From: Niebla homalea
Lineage: Eukaryota > Ascomycota > Lecanoromycetes > Lecanorales > Ramalinaceae
NCBI GenBank assembly: GCA_019925105.1
Contig: JAHGAU010000023.1
Coordinates: forward strand, 124,001 to 188,000
Length of the DNA: 64,000 nucleotides
Direction: 5' to 3'
Shown: positions 22,777-35,670 of the stretch, piece after piece
Layout of the letters: every line of letters begins with the position of its first letter
How positions within the stretch are numbered: the stretch's first letter is position 1
Position numbers and translations under genes: made by a program
The notes under the pieces: generated by a model
What the model was told of the DNA's origin: nothing
Databases searched by the model: none
What the model saw: the letters and a program-made list of their open reading frames with translations, nothing else

Positions 22777-25700
22777 TTGCTTGAACGGGTTGCGTGAAGC
22801 AGTATTGTTTTGCGTTTTCATTCAGATATATATTCAGGAAAATAAAGTGAGTTGTCATTGTGCGCAGTAATACCCTTTGTGGACTAGCGCGATTCGTAAT
22901 ATTCGACTCCCGAGGTCCATACAAGATTGCCGACCAAGCCGACCTCTTAGGACTTCGATGCCTTCTTCGAGCTTTTTCAAGAAGATATGGATACGCTTGT
23001 TCTTATAATGCTTTTTGATTTCATCTTTGACTTGAATATCTTTGCCGTCTAGCAAAACGGGGCTACAGGAGGTCTATTCCTTGTATGATCATGGTTTGCA
23101 TCTTCTCTATTGCGTCTTGCTCACACGCAGCCAAAACCATCCACTCAAGCCCGCTTATGTCTACGGGTTTTTGGCAAACAATGCTTACCTCATCACGATA
23201 TTCTTGGCTTTGAGAATAGAATGATCACTCTCTTCGACCGCCTGCCAAACCTTGCACCAGTCTCCCACTCACAATGGTACTCCGTGAGTACTCTGTCCTT
23301 GGTTCCGCTTGAAGAGTACCAATTATTTTCGGCCTATTATCTCAACGCACATTAAAGATCGAAAGATTGACCTCCCAGCGACAAGGTACAAGATGACAAG
23401 CGCAATACACTTTGCGACATCTGACACGGGAACGTCTCCTCCGAGGAGCTACTCCTGTTGTTCTACTGACAGAACTTGCCAGCCAGGGATGCTGATGACA
23501 TCGTCATGGACCTTCTTCCTGCAGCATGTCACAGAGCTCCTTGGTTTCACATCTGACTCCGAGTAGTACAGCTCTCCTCTGCGACGATGCAAAGATGCTT
23601 CGCGCCAGTGTTCTTATTGTGACTATCTTTAAAATAAGGCCGTGCGAATATCCTTTTCGTCTCCCTCAAATTCCTCAACAGAATTTGTGGCCTCGCTACT
23701 CTACTGGTTCCCGAGGTCTTAAATCCTCGTGTTGAGCCTCACGCTCTCCTCTTCGGTGTCCTCAGAAGGGGCCATGCGGTGCTTTTTGAGGCAAAAGGCG
23801 TTCAGTGCTCTTTATGTAGCTCTCTATTGATTCACGATTTTGGATGAACACTGTCTTCGCTTTTCTCGCCAAGACTATAAGATCAGAAATCAAGATGTGC
23901 TGTTCGAAGCCTGGAACAACTATCAATTCCTTTGTCCTTGCGACCCTGCATGTTTTCATCTTGATGTTCGTCCTCAGCGGTGATGCTTAGCTCGTCGATT
24001 GCTCCGTAGTTGGGGATACTTTATTTGCCAGATCCATAATCAATCAGAAAAGTGAGCGTATTCATGTATTTTTGTTATCTGTCTAATAACTGGCTATGAT
24101 CTCAGCAACATCCAGGTTGCTGAGTTAACTAAGATGATTGCCAAAGCAAACCACCTTTCCCCCTTCATTCAGAACTCCCCTACAGAAATCTCGAGGACAG
24201 TTTCAAGGGTAATGAACGTGCAACCTCTATCGAGGAACGAGTTCTATATATGGAAAAGAAATTCAAGGAAACGTTATTGAGGAGCTGCATACCCGGGCGC
24301 AAACGAGCTTAAGCGTACTGCTTCCCTCGCCCGATGAATGCCTCTGCATCCCTTTGCCGAATGAAGGCTGGGATGAATGAACAACTTACACAACAACCAT
24401 AGTCTCTGTCGCCTGTTGTTCATGGCCACAAAGGAATGAGGCCAGCTCCAGGGGCTACGTTTTCCGCAGATTTGCGTCACCAATACGCGAGCTTTGCTAT
24501 ACCTCTGAGATTCCTTGATCTTTCAACAATATTATGAAGAATATGTTATTGCCGCAAGTCATTGACTCTACGGATGAGGGACTCTATCAGTAAAGTGATT
24601 GGAGACTTTCACAATTCGTAGATCCTATCACTGCCATCTTCACAGAAACATCTCACGTTGAGCATTCATTTAACTTGCACCTTGCTAACTTGGGCTCCTC
24701 TCCTCGACTGTATAAGCCCGGTGAGTCCCTTCTCAAGTCCTCCCGACCTCGTTCCATATCCGCCTCTAGAACAATCCCTCACGACTACCATTACCCTGCT
24801 GATCTGTTTTCGTTGTATAGCGTTGCCTTCTGCAACAAACTCCCAACCAGCTCAGCCTCTACATTTCAAAAGTGACTGCCTGCAGGGAAGCGCTTCTCTT
24901 CGTAAGAAACTCCTCCAGAGTGCGACTAAAATTTGTGCTCTACCATGTGCCGAAAAGCATGGAAAGATCTTCCACTTGCCCCAGTCGCCACTGTCTAGTG
25001 AATCAAGTCTCAAAGTTCGCAGTCTCGAGAGCTGTCCCCGAACATACCTGCCATTCCGATAGTTGCGATCCTTCGAATTGGAGCATTAAGGGCACGCAAC
25101 CCAACAAGTTCAGCGTCCCAGATTTTGGGAGACACTCATACCCAGTCAATCATCACTGGAAGATATGCATGTCGCACGCAGTATCTTAGGACTTGGATCA
25201 GCAAACTTTTCCATTTCAGCGAACATCTTCCGAACTTTACAACGACTCCAGAGCGCACGTCCCTCCAATTTAGTTGGTGTGGAGATTTGCTGGCTCAGTT
25301 CCCGTGCCAGATAAGACGTATGTCGCTGGTTCCTCGTGTCGACTGTCAGCGATATTTATTATTGTACATCTGGGCACCTCGAGGCGGGAGTTGATCGGTT
25401 GTATCACTGTGATACACTGCCTTGTATCGTGCGGCCCCAGCTTCACCGCGAACCATGGTTAGAGTGGAGATCATCCGTGCAAACTTTCTAGCAAATATCA
25501 AAATATTTTCTACGTTGTGCTACCGGAGATGCCTTTCACATCAACGCTACAGATTTGAAGGGAGATACTGCTCTAATGGAATACGCTGGATATCTCACTA
25601 TTCGTGAAAGAACAATATACAGAAGTACATAAAACCTGTACAAAGTACCACACAGATACTTCATTGTCGAATTGCGATGAAACATTACAAACTCAGCGTC

Positions 25701-27149
25701 AATCTGAAGCCGTCTACCAACCAGAAACCACCCGCCAGGCAAAAGCCACCCCTCCCTCAAAAATCAGCTGTCAGAAAGACGCAACCCGTTGATTGCACCC
25801 AATATCAATCCAAACCCCCCTCCACCAAAAGCAGCCTCAGATGCGTGAACGAAAATCAGTGCTTCCTCCTACAATTTCTCGTCTTCACAAATCTTGCGAA
25901 GCATGGAACATGCACGTTAAATATATACACTAGCTGGCGTCGATCAGTCTCGAAAATCGCCGGACTTTCCTGGTGCCAACATATATTGCCTGGATACCTA
26001 CACGGATCGGCTATACCTGGATTTGCTTTTGGGGGGGCATAGACCATCTACTCAACATCCTTGCTGCGAATCGTGGCCAACGTGACCTGCTGCACAGGGA
26101 AAGGATTATCTTTTGTCAGCCTTGGCTTGGTGTGTCTTTGGTTCAACATGCAAGCAGATTCTATGAGCCGACATGCGGTAATAGGGAAGTATTTTGCTAC
26201 CACGGGTTTGAGCGGTACCCCTGCGGAGCAAAAGAACTAGATTCTTAGATGTCTTCACCGTCGCAAGTCCTACCCAGTTCTAACAACTGTTTCACATAGC
26301 ATTACGGGACCAACGGCTTCCGTTTCTAGAGCTATGCTTTTTTTGCCGACTATCTTCGAGCTCATTAATCCAGTACGACTGTTCATATCGTGTACAAGGC
26401 CATTTCAAGACTGTATTGACGCTACAGGCTTCTACGTATAAAGGAGCTCACCTTAAATGATAAAATAAATGCAACAATCCACGTTACGCGTCTCGGCTTC
26501 TGCCAACACCCTTGGTCATCCCAGTCACGTCAGCAGGCAGTCTCCACTTCGATCAGCAAGCTGAGGATGGGAAGCGCCGTCTCAGCTTCGCCTTCGATCA
26601 GCAGGCAAGCAAATCGTCCGTATCTCGACCAGGTGAGGCTAGCCCTTCTGCAGTATGTATGTCTCGATAGAAGGGAAACCGCAAAGTTGGACAAGGCGAT
26701 CGGTGCAGTGGTCGCGGTGTTGATCGACTGATGCCCAGCGTTGTGCATCCACTACCTTTACTGATCCCAGAGTAGAAGGTCGGTGGGCAGAAATGCAAGA
26801 TTGGAGCTGACGGAGATTCTTCACCAGGAAGGGTTGGACAGAAAAGATTCTTCTGAATCTATACAGTCTCGTATGGCGGGATTACTTACTTGTGGGAGTG
26901 AGAAGGATTACTCTTAGCTCTGTGATCTATGGAATGATGATGATTCATTGGTCGACTATTCATCAATTATTGATTATTGAAAGGGTCAAAGTTCCAAGAG
27001 TAGGCTCGTCACAAGAAAGTCGATGAATAATATTGCCACAGAAATTGACCGACACTCCTTCAAGAACAGATCCTGACAATCTTCGATTGAATTGTCCAGT
27101 CTGGCCTCTCACACATTGTACAGACTTTGAAGCGAGACGTCACACCAAG
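22777..27149. other. Gene-poor stretch, no gene recognised
   Basis: About 4.4 kb with only short frames below about 130 codons, overlapping on both strands, and no recognisable domain, splice chain or repeat. It looks like old non-coding DNA, perhaps including eroded genes. Confidence 0.45.
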
Positions 27150-27347
27150 AACCAGGGGCCTTCTTACATCTCTGCAAATCTAGTTTACAAGGTTGCTTTA
27201 GAGCAAGACGAGCCAACAGAAGCTTCTCTGGCAGCAGTCGTACGGGCGATGGACGCCACCTATAATTCCGAAGGAACCTTCAATTCTCTTCGAATCTCGA
27301 GAAATGTGGAATTGATCCTTAGTTTCCTTCTTGGATCACGAATCTGA
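27150..27347 (+). pseudogene. Fragment homologous to 4.6 kb relic
   Basis: Plus-strand frame containing EASLAAVVRAMDATYNSEG and then LRISRNVELILSFLLGS. The core is the counterpart of EASLAVVQAMDATYHS on the minus strand at about 4.6 kb. The frame stops at 27347 with no donor site that restores a longer product. Family not recognised; it is a decayed copy or isolated exon. Confidence 0.35.
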
Positions 27348-29221
27348 GATGAATACCGAATCTGATATCAATCTTGCAGCTCAATATCGAATTAACATCT
27401 CGCTGCCGTGTCGGAAAACAATCGAAACAGTGGCCACTATTGATTTTCAAATTGCTTTGGGCCTGCCACGTACCGCATATCTTCGCAACGGACAAGCCGA
27501 TTGCAACCGATAATACTCTGCTTGTGACTTGTGCAAGGCACAAAAGAAATTTTTGAAGACCTCTGCCTTTGATACTTGCTAGTTTGTTCACAGGAACAAC
27601 TAAGCCCCCAGTCGCTCCGGCATAGGTTCGGGGTCGCAGGGCAATGCTCGTGAATTCAGAAAGCCGGATCATAGCCTTCAGCGGCTCGCTATAACACAAG
27701 CTCACCCGTCTCCCCACCAAAGTCCCTCAGTCCGCCGTCTCATACTTATGCTGTTGAACAATCTTGGGTCGCAAGATGAACTGGAAGAAAGGCTCCAAAT
27801 GTGATGGTTGCAAAGAGAATGGCATTAGTAAAGTTAAGAATATGAGAACCATATAAATTTCTGGTTATAATTCACGGAAAAATAATTCATTAAAATAATA
27901 GTCTGCCTCTGACCTGAACAGGCGTGGCGACATCATAAAGCCGAAGCCATCGTCACACATGAAAGGACCACCTACCAGCTCAGTTCCAATGATGTGTGCA
28001 ATAACTCCATATCGGACATTCTTGAGGACTGGCCGCTGGTGTTCACTTCTACGAAAGGCTTACTACCCGGGTGCAGACCCATACAAATGGATTCAAACAC
28101 CAAGGCGGCCACCATCCAGCTGATGACGGATGCATTGGTTAATGGCATCGATCAGTTGCACAGGGTGGCAATACACCAAAACATTCATCCTGGATTTCTG
28201 GTCAGCATTCGCAATTTGTCCCAAGTACACAAAAGCGATGATGTTGCAATTGGACAAAGTAGACACCTTGCTTCCAACATTGGAAGAGACGACCCGAACC
28301 GAGATCAACAAATGGGTCAACACCTTGCCCGTGCCCATGACTAAATTAAGCGGTGACTACGATGTATCCCCAACGTCGCGTGTGGGACTTGACAAGAAAG
28401 TTGATGTCATGGTCGACTCTCTCAGCAGATGATGTCACACATGCGCGATGAATGTTGTTGTCGCTGACAAGACACTGGTAGGACGTTCGACAACTAATTC
28501 CAGTGTCAACTGGAGATCAATAAGGTCGAAAACTACCTAGACCATCTATAGAAGATAGAGGCGGGATTGGCATCAGCGGAAAATAACAAGCACGATCAAC
28601 ACTTCTCTGATAATGGTGGAATGGATCTTTGTATAAATATTGACAGGTCGTAGCAGGGAGAGAAACAGACCAAGTCAGGCCGCAACAGGGAGTGGCCCAA
28701 GTTGGTCAGGTCTGGATACTATAAGAGCAGGTTTTTCCAGATCCGCTGTGATCGTCTGAAGAAATTCGATTGGTCGGGAGTTTTGGAAACGGTCCCAATG
28801 AAACAGCCAGACCGATGAAGAAGTCAAACCAAAAAAAAGGAGCAACCTACCAGTGAATCTATGGTTGCTGGAGAGCAAGATTCAGAAAATTGACCTGGTT
28901 CACGGCCGTCTTCAGAACTTCTGGACTTACTGTCGGGCACGGATTCCTACTGCAGACCTTCCTGACGCATGGGCTTCACCCTTACGCTCAATTCTTGACG
29001 GATGCTCATCATCATGGTCTTCAGGTGACCTGGGGGTCGCACTGCCTTGGAGCAAGAGCATTGCTAGCCGCAGGAGACGCGTCTGTAGTCTTGCGTGATT
29101 GGAGCGCAGATGAATCGCGACCGACTTTGACAGTCACCAGAGTTGTCGCCCGACGGGCTCATGATTGCCCCACCTACTTCCTCACCTTAGAACCTACAAC
29201 TTTTCTGATACATGCGGAACG
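27348..29221. other. Gene-poor stretch with coding-like scraps
   Basis: Short frames at about 28130-28432 (LDKVDTLLPTLEETTRTEIN), 28890-29300 (HHGLQVTWGSHCLGARALL) and the minus strand at 27600-27720 look more protein-like than chance, but all are interrupted and lack starts. None is recognised. Confidence 0.35.
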
Positions 29222-30169
29222 ATGTATTCCAGGGTACGATACCCTTTCAACATTGCTCGCTACGCAGCTCGTCGATGCTCTTTTGCGTGGAGGCAGCTGA
29301 CTGCACGACATGTCAACTGTCGCGTGAAATCGAGTCGCGTCTCAAGGATTGAAGACGATGGCGAGGCTGAAGGGAAATGTAGTAGCGAATCGGAAGAGCA
29401 CTGGAATGACTGTACGGAGACCGATAAGGACAACGAGAGAGACGAGCATATCGAGGAGGAGGACGTGGGGGGAGACGAGGCGGAGATAGAAGACGGCGAT
29501 GGAACAAAGTACGTTCAGGCATGTACGGAAAAGCGGGCAAGGTGGCTGATGGAGTGGGATAGGGACTCACACCCAGGGCAACTCCCGCTCTTCCGACTAC
29601 CCTGGGAACTCCGGGAAGAAGTATACCGACAATTCTTCAAGGGCGGAGGTGGAGAAGTAAGCTGTGCTGCCCTGCGGATGACGTGTTGTCAGGTGCATGA
29701 AGAAACGGAGAGGTCGCTCTTTGAAGTGAGAACCATCACTTTTCCCGTCTTTGGACCGAACGCAATTCAAGGCGGGTCAGACTTCCTGGAGAAAGTCAGA
29801 TACTCGAGGTTGGCGGTCAATTGCAATGGCGAAGGAGCACCGGCCACAGATAGAGCAATCGGCAGAGCAACCGAGATCTTATAAGCCGAATATCCAAAGC
29901 TGGTTAGTCTCCATATTCACAGAACATGGGGAACATTGCTGGGCAGCAGCAATGCAATGGTGCCTGTCGCAACCCTCGGCGGGGCTGGGGGCTTGATCAG
30001 GGCCGGATCTGACCTCAGATCCTTCGAGTTGACGGTGGGGCACAGGTATCCTTTACCAACGACATTGACGGAAGGCTTGTGCGGTAAAGCGTCCTTGTGG
30101 ACAGAATGTCACCACGCACACCTCAAAGATAAACGTTTGGATTGGACTGTAGATCGGCACGGGCGTTAG
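29222..30169 (+). pseudogene. 2EXR/F-box-like protein with in-frame stop
   Basis: From ATG 29222 the frame runs to TAA at 29882-29884, and the same frame continues open to 30169, about 315 residues in all if read through. Residues about 70-100 are very acidic (EEEDVGGDEAEIEDGDG). They are followed by LPLFRLPWELREEVYRQFF and ALRMTCCQVHEETERSLF, the pattern of fungal 2EXR/F-box-like proteins (FxLPxELRxxIY, then LLxTCRQIxxE). After the stop, AEYPKLVSLHIHRTWG carries on in the expected style. The stop would be explained by CAA to TAA, a C-to-T change in a CpA context as produced by repeat-induced point mutation. Alternatives are an error, or a genuine shorter protein. Function unknown. Confidence 0.5.
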
Positions 30170-31099
30170 GATTAGTACTGTTTCAGTCAAGATCTGGTGA
30201 TAGACCTCTCGCCAAATTCTGATATCTGGGTCACCAAGACCGGCAGGACTGACGCGGACGAGGCGTTCCTGAGAATACTGCTCACAGGCACGAAGGACAC
30301 AGACTTCGACCATGGTCCATATGCAGACGTTCCTTGAAAAGCTGAACGCCGATGAGGATCGTATGCAGGACGTGACTAACAAGGTCCACCTACTCTCAAC
30401 TTTGGATACACCATGATGCTTCCCCGTTTTTATTAATACCATTAGAGCTCCGCGGAGAGACTTATCGTGCTGTGTTCATACGAGGGCCATCTCACCAACG
30501 ACTGAAACTGCGTAAGTATCAAGCCAACCTGCCTGCGCGTTTACTCCGAGACGCACAACTCACTTCTCGATAACGACATCCTGAGCCCGTAGCCTCTTCA
30601 CCGCAGCGTGATCTTTCCTTTCTTATCACCCACGATGCAATGGCCTGCTGGCGTGAGGGTTGATATCGTGAGCCTGGATGTTCTAGGCCCGAATGGCCAG
30701 CACCAGCGACCTGCTGTTCCTCCTAGATTATTAATCATGTAGATTAGCTTGTTGCGTGGTGTTGATCGAAGACAAGAACACACCCTGTCAATCAGGATTT
30801 CAGAGGGATATGCTGGGGGTGAACGCGGATATGAATGTTGATTGTTTAGTAGGGGAGACCTCTGAAAGGTCTCTGTTGCAATTCCGGATGTCTTGTATGG
30901 CGAAGCCTGGATGTTATCAAATCTCAAGTCAGGGGGAAAGCCTGTTCATTTCTTATGTTGTCGCTTTGCACTATGACGCTGAGCAAGCCTTGGAAATCGC
31001 CCAATGAAAATGCGATAAATCGTTTCACTTCAGCGCTTTCAACAAGCTGCCGTCTTACATGAATGATAGATAGTATACACATTGCATTGCCCCATCTCC
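30170..31099. other. No gene recognised
   Basis: Open frames are short. A piece at about 30190-30330 (LVIDLSPNSDIWVTKTG) may be the eroded end of the preceding gene. Confidence 0.4.
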
Positions 31100-32184
31100 T
31101 TACTCCCCCCACCCGCTCACAACAATCTTCCCCTTCACGCGCCCCGTCTTCAACAGTTCAAACGCCTTCTTCGCCCCGCCCTCCTCATGCGCATCCACCT
31201 TCTCCGCAATGACAGCCTTACACTTCCCCTCCTTCATCCACCCCGCGATCCTCTCAAAATCCTCCTTCGAATTTTGGACCCCTAGGAACAAAAACTTCCT
31301 CTTCCCGCCCCCAAACCACCGTGGCCACACGAACCTACTCATCAAGGTCCCAATATCTGCCAGACTGAACCCCCCACCGACCTGCACGTACTCCCCACCC
31401 TCCTTCAGAAACCGGTGGGATTGGTAGTACAGCTGACTCGGCGTCCCCACATTATCGACGACGAGGTCGAACGGCCCCCAATCTCCCCCTCCTCCCTCGC
31501 CATCTCCTTCACCCTCTCCACCACATCCTCACTCCGATAATCGACGCACCGATCCGCGCCCAGGCTCTCACACAGCGCCCGATTACCCGCCGAACAGGAC
31601 ACCACGACCTCCCTCGCCCCCACAGCCTTGGCGATCTGAATGCCCCAGCACCCGACCCCGCCGCTCCCGCCGTTGATGAAAACCCTCGCCGCGGGAGATT
31701 TCTGGACGCGCGGCACGATCTGCTGAAAGGCCGTCAACGCCGCCGTCCCCGCCGCGGCGGCATGGGCTGGATCGACTCCCGCAGGCAGCGCCACGACGCC
31801 ATTGAATGGCGCAACGGTGTACGACGCGCATGTCCCGAAGCGGGTGGGCGGGGCGAGGCGGCCGAATACCCAGGTGCCCACCTCATACAGCTTCTCGCCC
31901 GAGGAGGGAGGAGGAACGGCGGCGACGCGGCCGCAGAAGTCGAGGCCGGGGGAGGCGGGTTTGGAGATGAGGAGGCGGTGGATGAGGGGGACCTCGGGGA
32001 GTTTGTAGTCGATAGGGTTGATGGCGGAGGCGGCAACGTGGATTAGGTAGTGGCCCTTTGGGGGCGGGGTGGGTGGCAGGGGAGCTGAGGCAGTGAGGGC
32101 GAGGGCGGCAGGGAGGGTGGGGGAGGCGAGGGTGTAGGTCCAGGCGTGCATGGTGTTGGGGAGTGAGGAGTCTGAGGGAGGCAT
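31100..32184 (-). CDS. Medium-chain (quinone oxidoreductase-like) reductase with apparent frameshift
   Basis: Two overlapping frames make one protein of about 361 residues of the MDR superfamily, NADPH-dependent quinone oxidoreductase/enoyl reductase type. The first (32184 to about 31480) gives HAWTYTLASPTLP, HVAASAINPIDYKLPE, PGLDFCGRVAAV and the Rossmann motif NGGSGGVGCWGIQIAKAVGA. The second (about 31480 to 31100) resumes with PFDLVVDNVGTPSQLY and ends GRVKGKIVVSGWGE. The two meet at 31474-31490, where the coding strand has two runs of five G; one extra G in the nearer run restores the frame. No GT-AG intron of sensible size bridges it. The lack of the zinc-ligand cysteines of alcohol dehydrogenases fits the zinc-free class. 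It is an intact gene with an assembly error, or a recent pseudogene. Confidence 0.75.
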
Positions 32185-32747
32185 GTTGGGTTGTGGTATC
32201 CTCGGTGGTCAGGAAGGTTGCGCGGTCAGGATGGATGATGCTCTTTCCAGTTTACGGTCAAGGAGGTCGTGCAGGATGATTGAATTATGTTACAATTCGT
32301 TGAAGATCCATTGCAATTGATATTGTCTGCGCCGCATGATGTCATTGGCGATCGTTCGGCCGTTGTTCCATGACCCGTTGGGCGGGCGGGGGCTGCATAT
32401 AAAACAAGTACGAATACGAGCGTCCAAGAAAGGTACTGCAAGACCTGTGAAGCCAGCAACATCCAACTGCCTACCCGCGAACCCTTGCAGATGCCATGGT
32501 GTACCAATAAGGGTTGTTCTTCATGCTTCCTCCATTAGCGCTGACCTGGGGGTACTCCTCACCGCCTGTTCTTGATCAAGATCTTGCTGACTGCATCCAC
32601 GTTTATCGCTCCACTTTTGTGACTTACCCCACTCAGCCATCCCGAACCTATGCCATCTGCTGTGAAGTATCGAAGGGCATTTCTCTCAAGGAAGAATTAG
32701 TCCGGTAGTTCCTCAGATCTTCAGGTCCAGTCCGCCCTGGATGAAGA
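32185..32747. promoter_or_regulatory. Divergent promoter region
   Basis: 563 bp between the divergent MDR reductase and the uncharacterised conserved gene. No supported open frame. Confidence 0.35.
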
Positions 32748-34530
32748 ATGGCAGGTGAGGAGGCCAATGTCGCCGTTGCCGCAATCGTCGTCGCCCTTGT
32801 GGCGCTACTCGTGACCACAGGGCAGCTCCTCACAAGCACTGTTCGGGACCGCTGTGGGATATCGCCATTGCCAAAGATCCGTCATCGGAGGCTGGGTCAA
32901 ATGGAGGAGTCTCAAATGGCACTGGCGCGAATTTCGCTTTGAAACCAAGTTTTGTACACCACACATCTCATTAGAGCGCAATTATGAGGAGCACGAACGT
33001 CCGGATCGCCTTCATCTGTCGCGCCTGAGACCGCATTTGAACACCAATGATCGGAAATTCGTCACAGGGACATTGAGATCTAGGAATGACACATGCACAA
33101 CTGAGACCGACTTCTGTAGAGAGGAGGAGTTCCTAGTGGGCTGGCTCCGACTACTGGAACAACTTCATGTGACCATCGATGAATGTCTGTGTGATCATGT
33201 GTCAGGTCTTGAGCTGAAATCTGACATGGACAATCTGAGTGACCCGCAAGAACTTGGGCCGCACAAGATGAGGATGTTGCTGTCCGCCCACAGAGTCAAT
33301 CATTACAAATCTTTCCACAATCCGCGATCAGCGTGCACAAGCCCAGTCATCCATTACCGTCTTCGTTCTTGGGATTTTATGCCTCCAGAGATCATCCGAC
33401 CGTTTGCCTCTAGTGATGTTGGAGACATCATCGCAATTGCACACCGTCTGGAAATGGGGTGGATCGATCTACGCCCAGAGGAGGGCAGTATGCGAGCCGA
33501 AGGTTGCGGCCGGACCTTTACATCCACCACTGTTCGAGGCCAGGGTATCCTTCTTCAGTTCAATTGTAATCACCAGGTCAGACACCGAAAGCCTGAAGTC
33601 TGGCGTGACTTCACCATTCCGTGCGAGGAGGCCGATGCTCTGGGGTTCGGTATCATCAAAGTCTGCCGAAGCTACCTGCCACTTCCAGATCTGATCCTTG
33701 ACGACGAGGGCGAGTGTGTTCGGACGATTCTGGGTACCCTGGGAATAGAATGGAAAGTCATAGAAAATTTCTGCAACAATGTGCCACACTATGGATTGCA
33801 AGGCTTGGGCGATTTGATCAGTCTCGTGGCGCCGTTTATGCCGATCGAAGGGTTAAGGGTAAGAAAGATTATGAGAATTCATCGGGACTTCTGTCCCAGC
33901 CATTTGAACTGGTGGGAAGGATTCCATGTTTTCGAACTCCGGTTGGAGAAATTGTATCAGAGAGGGGAGTGCTCCCAGCAGATGGCAACCCTGCGCACAG
34001 ATTTCAGACGCATGAGAGAGACGTGGAAGCAGCGCTGGACTGATCAGGAGCGAGACCCTGATCACGGCAATGGCGTGCCCGTCGGATACCTGGACGACCT
34101 TCAGGCCCTGTGGCGCAAGACGACAGATTACCTACTAGACACTAGCAAATTCAACGATTATTCATTCCTCAGCTCGCTCATTGCAGCGCACATTTTCCAG
34201 GCGATTGAAAATCCAGGAATGGTAGATATGGCAGACCAAGACGAGGTAAAACGAAAGGAAATCGAAGAAGGCTTACATAAATCTCGATCGCGGCGGACGG
34301 CAGCGAGGATGCATCTTTACATTGACCGAATCCCCATGGTACTCCGTTTTATGTTGGAGAGAGGCTCTCACGATGAGAATGACGTGACTGATGCATGGTG
34401 GACAATGATCTTTCGGGCCATGTGCTGGCATCGAGCTCATTATATGATTGAAGGCAAGACTCGGGGCTATGGAGGGATCCCCGTCAAGTCGACGTTCCAT
34501 GATAGCAAGTTACCCGTGTACATAGTGTAA
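32748..34530 (+). CDS. Conserved uncharacterised ascomycete protein, N-terminus out of frame
   Basis: The body (from 32833 to the stop at 34528-34530) encodes about 565 residues in one frame: LFGTAVGYRHCQRSVIG, WREFRFETKF, CTPHISL, then a long globular region with EEFLVGWLRLLEQLH, SFHNPRSACTS, RLRSWDFMPPEI and DEVKRKEIEEGL. The pattern matches a fungal family of about 590 residues with no assigned function. Its members begin with a hydrophobic helix, and exactly that (ANVAVAAIVVALVALLVTTG then QLL) is present here in another frame from ATG 32748. One extra base at 32832 separates them; dropping it gives QLLQALFGTA as in the family, 593 residues. Alternatively an intron 32755-32836 (GTGAGG...CAAG) joins ATGGCA directly to the body but deletes the helix. 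Confidence 0.75.
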
Positions 34531-35670
34531 GCGGAAAGTAATTAGGATTTGACCAACCCTGCTTCTCCGAGACTGTGCAGGTCGGCCGAATGATAGAGTA
34601 TGGTCGGCCGACCTGTATACTCCTTCGAAGATGAGCTGACTTCCCAATTGAGAAGCTACAACAGTCAAGCCTCTGAACAAAACTTCCACTGCCAGCGATC
34701 TGCTACACACAACCTGCAACTTCCGCCATACCATCTCAATCCTTTGACCTGAACCTCTCATTCATCCCGGACACGGCACCCTCGGGCCCCCTCACTGCCT
34801 CATTTCTACGGCTTCCGCTGCCCAAAACCATTATCCCCCACCACCACTTCATCCAGGGTCCCCCTCCCCTCCCCTTTACCCGCGCCACCCTCCCAGACTC
34901 CAAAAATCCCCATTCCAAAACTTCGCGTGCCTTACCGAGTAACCTTTATACCTTACCCTTTGCCTGCACCTCCCCGCCCCGGCTTTGCTCCCCAATTCAA
35001 AAAGCATAACAATGCATGGGCCATCACCTTCGCAGTTTCCACGCCGTCATTGTTATAAATATACTGCATCCCGAACCATGCTGGCCTATTCACAAGAGGC
35101 CTCTGCTGGCATTGGGCATTGGCTGGACGGAGGGATGTGCAAGGCGGGGTAAACTGCCCTGAGATGGGCGCAACAGGAGCGTAAGGTCTTGAAAAGGTAA
35201 TACAAAATATTGAAAGGCAGGAAGGTGGTAAGGGGGGAGGGAGAATCGTCATGACTCGTCACGGCAGTGACTCGGAAGTTCTCGGAAACGCGATTTTGTT
35301 TGGCTGGATGAGCTGGAATGACGTTCCTGTGCACCACACCACTACCATGTGGAACCGACTAACGTGTGGGACCGGTCTCGGGAGAGGAGACGGATTGGCC
35401 AAGGTAGGGATGAGATGATGAGAGGGAAACGCGGTGTCAACAGTCTCAGAGTTGCGGACTCTGTCCTTCTCTCCAAAAAAAAAAAAAGAAAGACAGAAAA
35501 AGCGCTTCAGACTATCTATCACGTATAGGGTGACTTCGAAGGCGGTATTAGATCTTCAGCTTTATGGACGAGATAGGCAAATGTGTGGGACCAATGAGGC
35601 TTGCATTGAATAAAATTCGTTATTCGTTAACTTCTCGAAATAGAGTCCCGTTGTGCAACAGAGGAAGGGG
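34531..35670. other. Intergenic, no gene recognised
   Basis: Between the 3-prime ends of two convergent genes. It contains a 13-A run near 35476-35488 and several pyrimidine-rich stretches. No supported open frame. Confidence 0.45.
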
